Shown here in pieces: positions 5,141 to 7,308 of a stretch of DNA of 7,308 bases. The notes below the pieces were generated by a model, which saw nothing but the letters and a program-made list of their open reading frames with translations, did not search any database and had not been told where the DNA came from. Positions within the stretch are counted from its first letter, which is position 1; each line of letters starts with the position of its first letter. Where the stretch lies: contig MFAF01000126.1 of NCBI GenBank assembly GCA_001774505.1, positions 10,960-18,267 of the forward strand, written 5' to 3'. This stretch comes from Candidatus Coatesbacteria bacterium RBG_13_66_14 (GTDB lineage Bacteria > RBG-13-66-14). Both the position numbers and the translations under genes were made by a program.

Positions 5141-6049
5141 ATGAAGTGTATATACTGTGGTGAAAAAGTGGGTTTTCTGAAAACAGCCCACAAAGAGTGT
5201 GAATTACGATATCAAGCTGATCTTGATACTTGTTTAGATAGGTTTGATATTGATAGATTATCATCTATGATTAGAGAATACCCTCAAAAACAAGGGGGGA
5301 TATGTAAACATATTTATGACCGTTTGTATTTAATTACCGATATCTCTTTGCTTAAAGATATTAAGAATAAAATACATCTTTTGTTGGAAAATTTAGCAGT
5401 TACGAACAAGAGTACTTTTCTAGAAGTCTTCTCTGTTGTATATAATATCGCAGCATTAAGTAATGATATGGAGTTATTTCATGCAAACAAGATTGATAAT
5501 ATTCTGTTATCAAACAATGAGATACCTTTATTTTCTTCTGAAGGAGATTTTTTCCAAGAGGAAATAATACAGAAGCAGTCTGGCGGAATGATTGGCTTTA
5601 ATTTGGGTGGGGGGATTGGAGTAGGAGGACACTCGGGAAAAATAAAAACAAATCGTAAGATGCAGTGTATTGGTAAAACTAAAGTTTTACTGACTACTGA
5701 AAATTTGTTTTACTATACAAAAGCTGGTAAAATTATAAAGATTCCCGTTGAAGATATTACAGCGTTCGCACCGGCAAAGGAGTTCCTACTTGGTCCTAGA
5801 TTTGATGTAGATGCGAGGGGTTTTACTCCCTATGGATTTGAAATTAGATTTGGGATTCAGCCTTCTTGTTTATCTAATTTATTTCAGGCTGTTATTGAAA
5901 GACGGATGAGAGATAGAAAGAAAGAACAATCTACCAAAGTAGAATATTCAGGTGCTGATGAACTAGAAAAGTATGCAAAGCTACGGGACGGTGGTCTAAT
6001 ATCTGAAGAGGAGTTCCAAGCAAAAAAGAAAAAGATATTAGAGGAATAG
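5141..6049 (+). CDS. AT-rich gene: zinc-knuckle-like / PH-like / SHOCT domain protein, probably acquired
   Basis: Predicted 302-residue soluble protein of unknown function. Residues 3-20 hold C-x2-C-x10-H-x2-C (Cys3, Cys6, His17, Cys20), a likely zinc-binding knuckle. Residues 24-125 are mostly helical. Residues 130-255 look like a bacterial PH/YokE-type domain: a gly-rich hairpin (148-165), G-K-T-K-V-L-L-T-T-E-N-L-F-Y-Y (178-192), then K-I-I-K-I-P-V-E-D-I-T (198-207). Residues 272-300 match the SHOCT pattern: E-L-E-K-Y-A-K-L-R-D-G-G-L-I-S-E-E-E-F-Q-A-K-K-K-K-I-L. SHOCT and PH-like domains usually mediate oligomerisation or membrane association. The start is set by AAAAGGAG (5127-5134), six bases before the ATG. 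Base composition is about one-third GC, with A/T-ending codons (AAA, TTA, GAT, AGA), against strongly GC-rich neighbours on both sides, indicating horizontal transfer. It ends just before a truncated aim24 in the same direction. Confidence 0.85.
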   Translation: MKCIYCGEKVGFLKTAHKECELRYQADLDTCLDRFDIDRLSSMIREYPQKQGGICKHIYDRLYLITDISLLKDIKNKIHLLLENLAVTNKSTFLEVFSVVYNIAALSNDMELFHANKIDNILLSNNEIPLFSSEGDFFQEEIIQKQSGGMIGFNLGGGIGVGGHSGKIKTNRKMQCIGKTKVLLTTENLFYYTKAGKIIKIPVEDITAFAPAKEFLLGPRFDVDARGFTPYGFEIRFGIQPSCLSNLFQAVIERRMRDRKKEQSTKVEYSGADELEKYAKLRDGGLISEEEFQAKKKKILEE

Positions 6050-6075
6050 TTGTTAAACAAAGACAGATCGATATT

Positions 6076-6390
6076 TATTTCGGCGGCGGCAAGATGTTCT
6101 TCTCCGGCGAGCGCCTGTTCCTCCTGAAAATCTCCGGCCAGGGCGACATCTTCCTCTCCGCCTACGGCGCCATCCACATGGTCGAGCTCGGCGCCGGCGA
6201 GGAGTACATCGTGGACACCGGCCACATCGTCGCCTTCGACGAGTCCGCCACTTTCAAGGTCACCAAGGCCGGCGGGATGAAGTCCCTGTTCTTCTCGGGC
6301 GAGGGGTTCGTGTGCCGGTTCGGCGGCCCGGGCCGCGTCTGGCTCCAGACCCGCAACCCCATGATGTTCTTCATGATGGGCTCGAAGTAA
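6076..6390 (+). pseudogene. 5'-truncated AIM24-family gene (C-terminal half)
   Basis: The reading frame from about 6076 gives Y-F-G-G-G-K-M-F-F-S-G-E-R-L-F-L-L-K, then G-A-I-H, E-Y-I-V-D-T-G-H-I-V-A-F-D-E-S (56-70 of the remnant), G-G-M-K-S-L-F-F-S-G-E-G-F-V-C-R-F and G-P-G-R-V-W-L-Q-T-R-N-P. These are hallmark blocks of the second half of AIM24/TIGR00266-like proteins (PF01987), which are usually about 220-260 residues. Only about 105 residues remain. The frame stays open upstream to a stop at 6004-6006, but 6007-6050 is the tail of the AT-rich gene in another frame. The first ATG (6094) falls inside a conserved block and has no ribosome site. The sequence abruptly becomes GC-rich with host-like codons near 6076. 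Most likely the gene lost its 5' half when the AT-rich segment came in; a residual translated product of 98 residues from 6094 is possible but unlikely to fold normally. Confidence 0.75.
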
Positions 6391-6609
6391 CCCCTCCCCA
6401 CCCTCCCCCAGGGGAGACTCGCCTACGGGTCGGTGTGGGGGGCGAACGCGGCGGCTCACGGCGGATTCATCGAACGAAGCCGCCCCATATTTTGAGGCCG
6501 GCATGCGCCAGAGAAGCGGTGCCGACCCGCCGGAGCTTGCTCAAAAGGTATTTACGGGATCCGGCGACCGCCGGACGGCGAATCATCCAACCATCCGAGG
6601 GAGGATACG
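6391..6609. other. Intergenic region between aim24 remnant and DUF6620-like gene
   Basis: No gene is recognised in these 219 bases. Hairpins are present: GGCGG (6460-6464) with CCGCC (6480-6484), followed by CCATATTTT, which could be a weak rightward terminator; and TCCGGC (6560-6565) with GCCGGA (6570-6575), a compact 4-base-loop stem 34 bases before the next start codon. No convincing -35/-10 pair was found, so the next gene may depend on readthrough or on a promoter I cannot recognise. Confidence 0.35.
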
Positions 6610-6969
6610 ATGGGAATAATGAAGGATTTCGGCGACATGATGAAGGGCGCCAACGAGATGACCAAGGCGGCGCAGGAGCAGCAGGCCGCCGCCATGAAGG
6701 CCCAGGCGGAGGCCAACAAGCCCGTGGACCTGAACGACCCCATGTGGGCCCCCATCGAGAGCGTCACCGTGGACAAGTACGCCGAAATCACCGCCCTGAT
6801 GCTCAAAAAAGGCGTCATGGGCGTCGAGAACGTCAACGCCTTCGCCGAGAGCATGGGCGTGCCGTCGGGGAAGTGGCAGGTCGTGCAGAACGGCTGGGTG
6901 CAGCGCATGGGCCAGCACATGGCGGTGCGGACGCGCTACGGGAACCTCTACAACGAGTTCTCCAAGTAG
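6610..6969 (+). CDS. Small DUF6620-like protein, unknown function
   Basis: Predicted 119 residues, no signal peptide or membrane segment. Residues 1-37 are a charged, Ala/Gln/Met-rich helix (K-G-A-N-E-M-T-K-A-A-Q-E-Q-Q). The conserved-looking core from 43 reads D-P-M-W-A-P-I-E-S-V-T-V-D-K-Y-A-E-I, then A-F-A-E-S-M-G-V-P-S-G-K-W, then N-G-W-V-Q-R-M. This matches my memory of the DUF6620 pattern (P-I-E-G-V-x-L-x-x-Y-A ... G-V-x-x-x-x-W-x-x-x-x-x-G-W-x-x-R-M). That assignment is from recall and should be treated as tentative. ATG 6610 is preceded by GAGGGAGGA (6597-6605), five bases from the SD core to the start; a second in-frame ATG at 6619 is less well placed. It ends 24 bases before the next gene, so the two are probably cotranscribed. 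Confidence 0.8.
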   Translation: MGIMKDFGDMMKGANEMTKAAQEQQAAAMKAQAEANKPVDLNDPMWAPIESVTVDKYAEITALMLKKGVMGVENVNAFAESMGVPSGKWQVVQNGWVQRMGQHMAVRTRYGNLYNEFSK

Positions 6970-6993
6970 AGCCCGATTCCGGGAGGAGGCGGC

Positions 6994-7308
6994 ATGGCCG
7001 TTAGAAGCGGCGCTGGCTGGGTCCTGGTCGTGCTCGGTGCGGGCGCCGGCGTGACGGGATTCTTTGTGCCGATGGCCCAGGACGTCCTCTGGATTACCGG
7101 CGGGGTGCTCATCGCCACCGGCCTCGTCATGGTCTGGGTCATGGGGAAGGTGGCCCTGCTCACCAAGGACCTGCCGCCCATGCCCACCATGCGCGAGGGC
7201 ATCAACCGCATGGACGCCGGGACGCTCTTCCTGCGGCAGCAAACCCGCCTGGACACGCTCAAGAGCGGCGGACTCGCGGCCAAGGTGAAGATTCTGGACT
7301 TCAAGCCC
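6994..7308 (+). CDS. Two-helix membrane protein, partial (runs off the window)
   Basis: ATG at 6994 is preceded by GGGAGGAGG (6981-6989) at four bases. The frame stays open through 105 codons to the window edge, so the C-terminus is missing. The protein begins MAVRSGAGW. Residues 8-27 (V-L-V-V-L-G-A-G-A-G-V-T-G-F-F-V) and 31-51 (V-L-W-I-T-G-G-V-L-I-A-T-G-L-V-M-V-W-V-M) are two hydrophobic segments, predicted as a transmembrane hairpin with a short loop. They are followed by a soluble part with M-R-E-G-I-N-R-M-D-A-G and L-K-S-G-G-L-A-A-K-V-K-I-L-D-F. The last motif resembles the first strand of small beta domains in membrane-anchored hypothetical proteins where L-x-x-G-x-x-A-x-A-x-V-L leads into D-T-G; this is a weak similarity. 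The function is unknown. Close spacing after the DUF6620-like gene suggests an operon. Confidence 0.75.
   Translation, partial: MAVRSGAGWVLVVLGAGAGVTGFFVPMAQDVLWITGGVLIATGLVMVWVMGKVALLTKDLPPMPTMREGINRMDAGTLFLRQQTRLDTLKSGGLAAKVKILDFKP

Noticed and set aside
6530..6566. Promoter before the DUF6620-like gene (TTGCTC with TATTTA)
   Set aside because: The two elements are far too close together, and no other -10 at 16-18 bases is acceptable.

Overview
This window reads as bacterial chromosome from a GC-rich, poorly characterised lineage. The background genes are GC-rich. Promoters are sigma70-like (TTGACA or TTGAAT with TATACT or TAATTT, or an extended -10), Shine-Dalgarno sites are strong, and intergenic regions are palindrome-rich. 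A secreted beta-propeller protein ends in a type IX secretion/FlgD-like sorting domain. That combination fits an FCB-type or related candidate phylum, but this is inference and no marker gene is present.

Layout. 1-184: intergenic palindromes. 185-1195 (-): atypical patatin-like hydrolase with an extended -10 promoter. 1196-1935: long intergenic region holding a micro-gene unit, made of an A+T-rich promoter, a strong ribosome site, a 13-residue lysine-rich ORF and an intrinsic terminator. It is followed by a decayed tandem copy of the same unit. 1934-3802 (-): secreted seven-repeat propeller with a sorting domain. 3868-3893: terminator immediately upstream of that gene's promoter. 4003-4989 (-): secreted protein resembling DUF2225. 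4990-5140: divergent promoters. 5141-6049 (+): strikingly AT-rich gene combining a zinc-knuckle-like N-terminus, a helical region, a PH-like domain and a SHOCT domain. 6076-6390 (+): C-terminal half of an AIM24-family gene whose 5' half is missing. 6610-6969 (+): small DUF6620-like protein. 6994-7308 (+): start of a two-helix membrane protein that runs off the window.

Working together. The patatin, propeller and DUF2225-like genes each appear to have their own transcription signals and look like independent monocistronic genes. The right-hand genes face the same way and may form a loose cluster. The AT-rich gene sits exactly where the promoter-proximal half of aim24 should be, so it looks horizontally acquired and may use the former aim24 promoter. 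The two most interesting points are the duplicated micro-gene/terminator unit at 1554-1933 and this insertion that truncates aim24.
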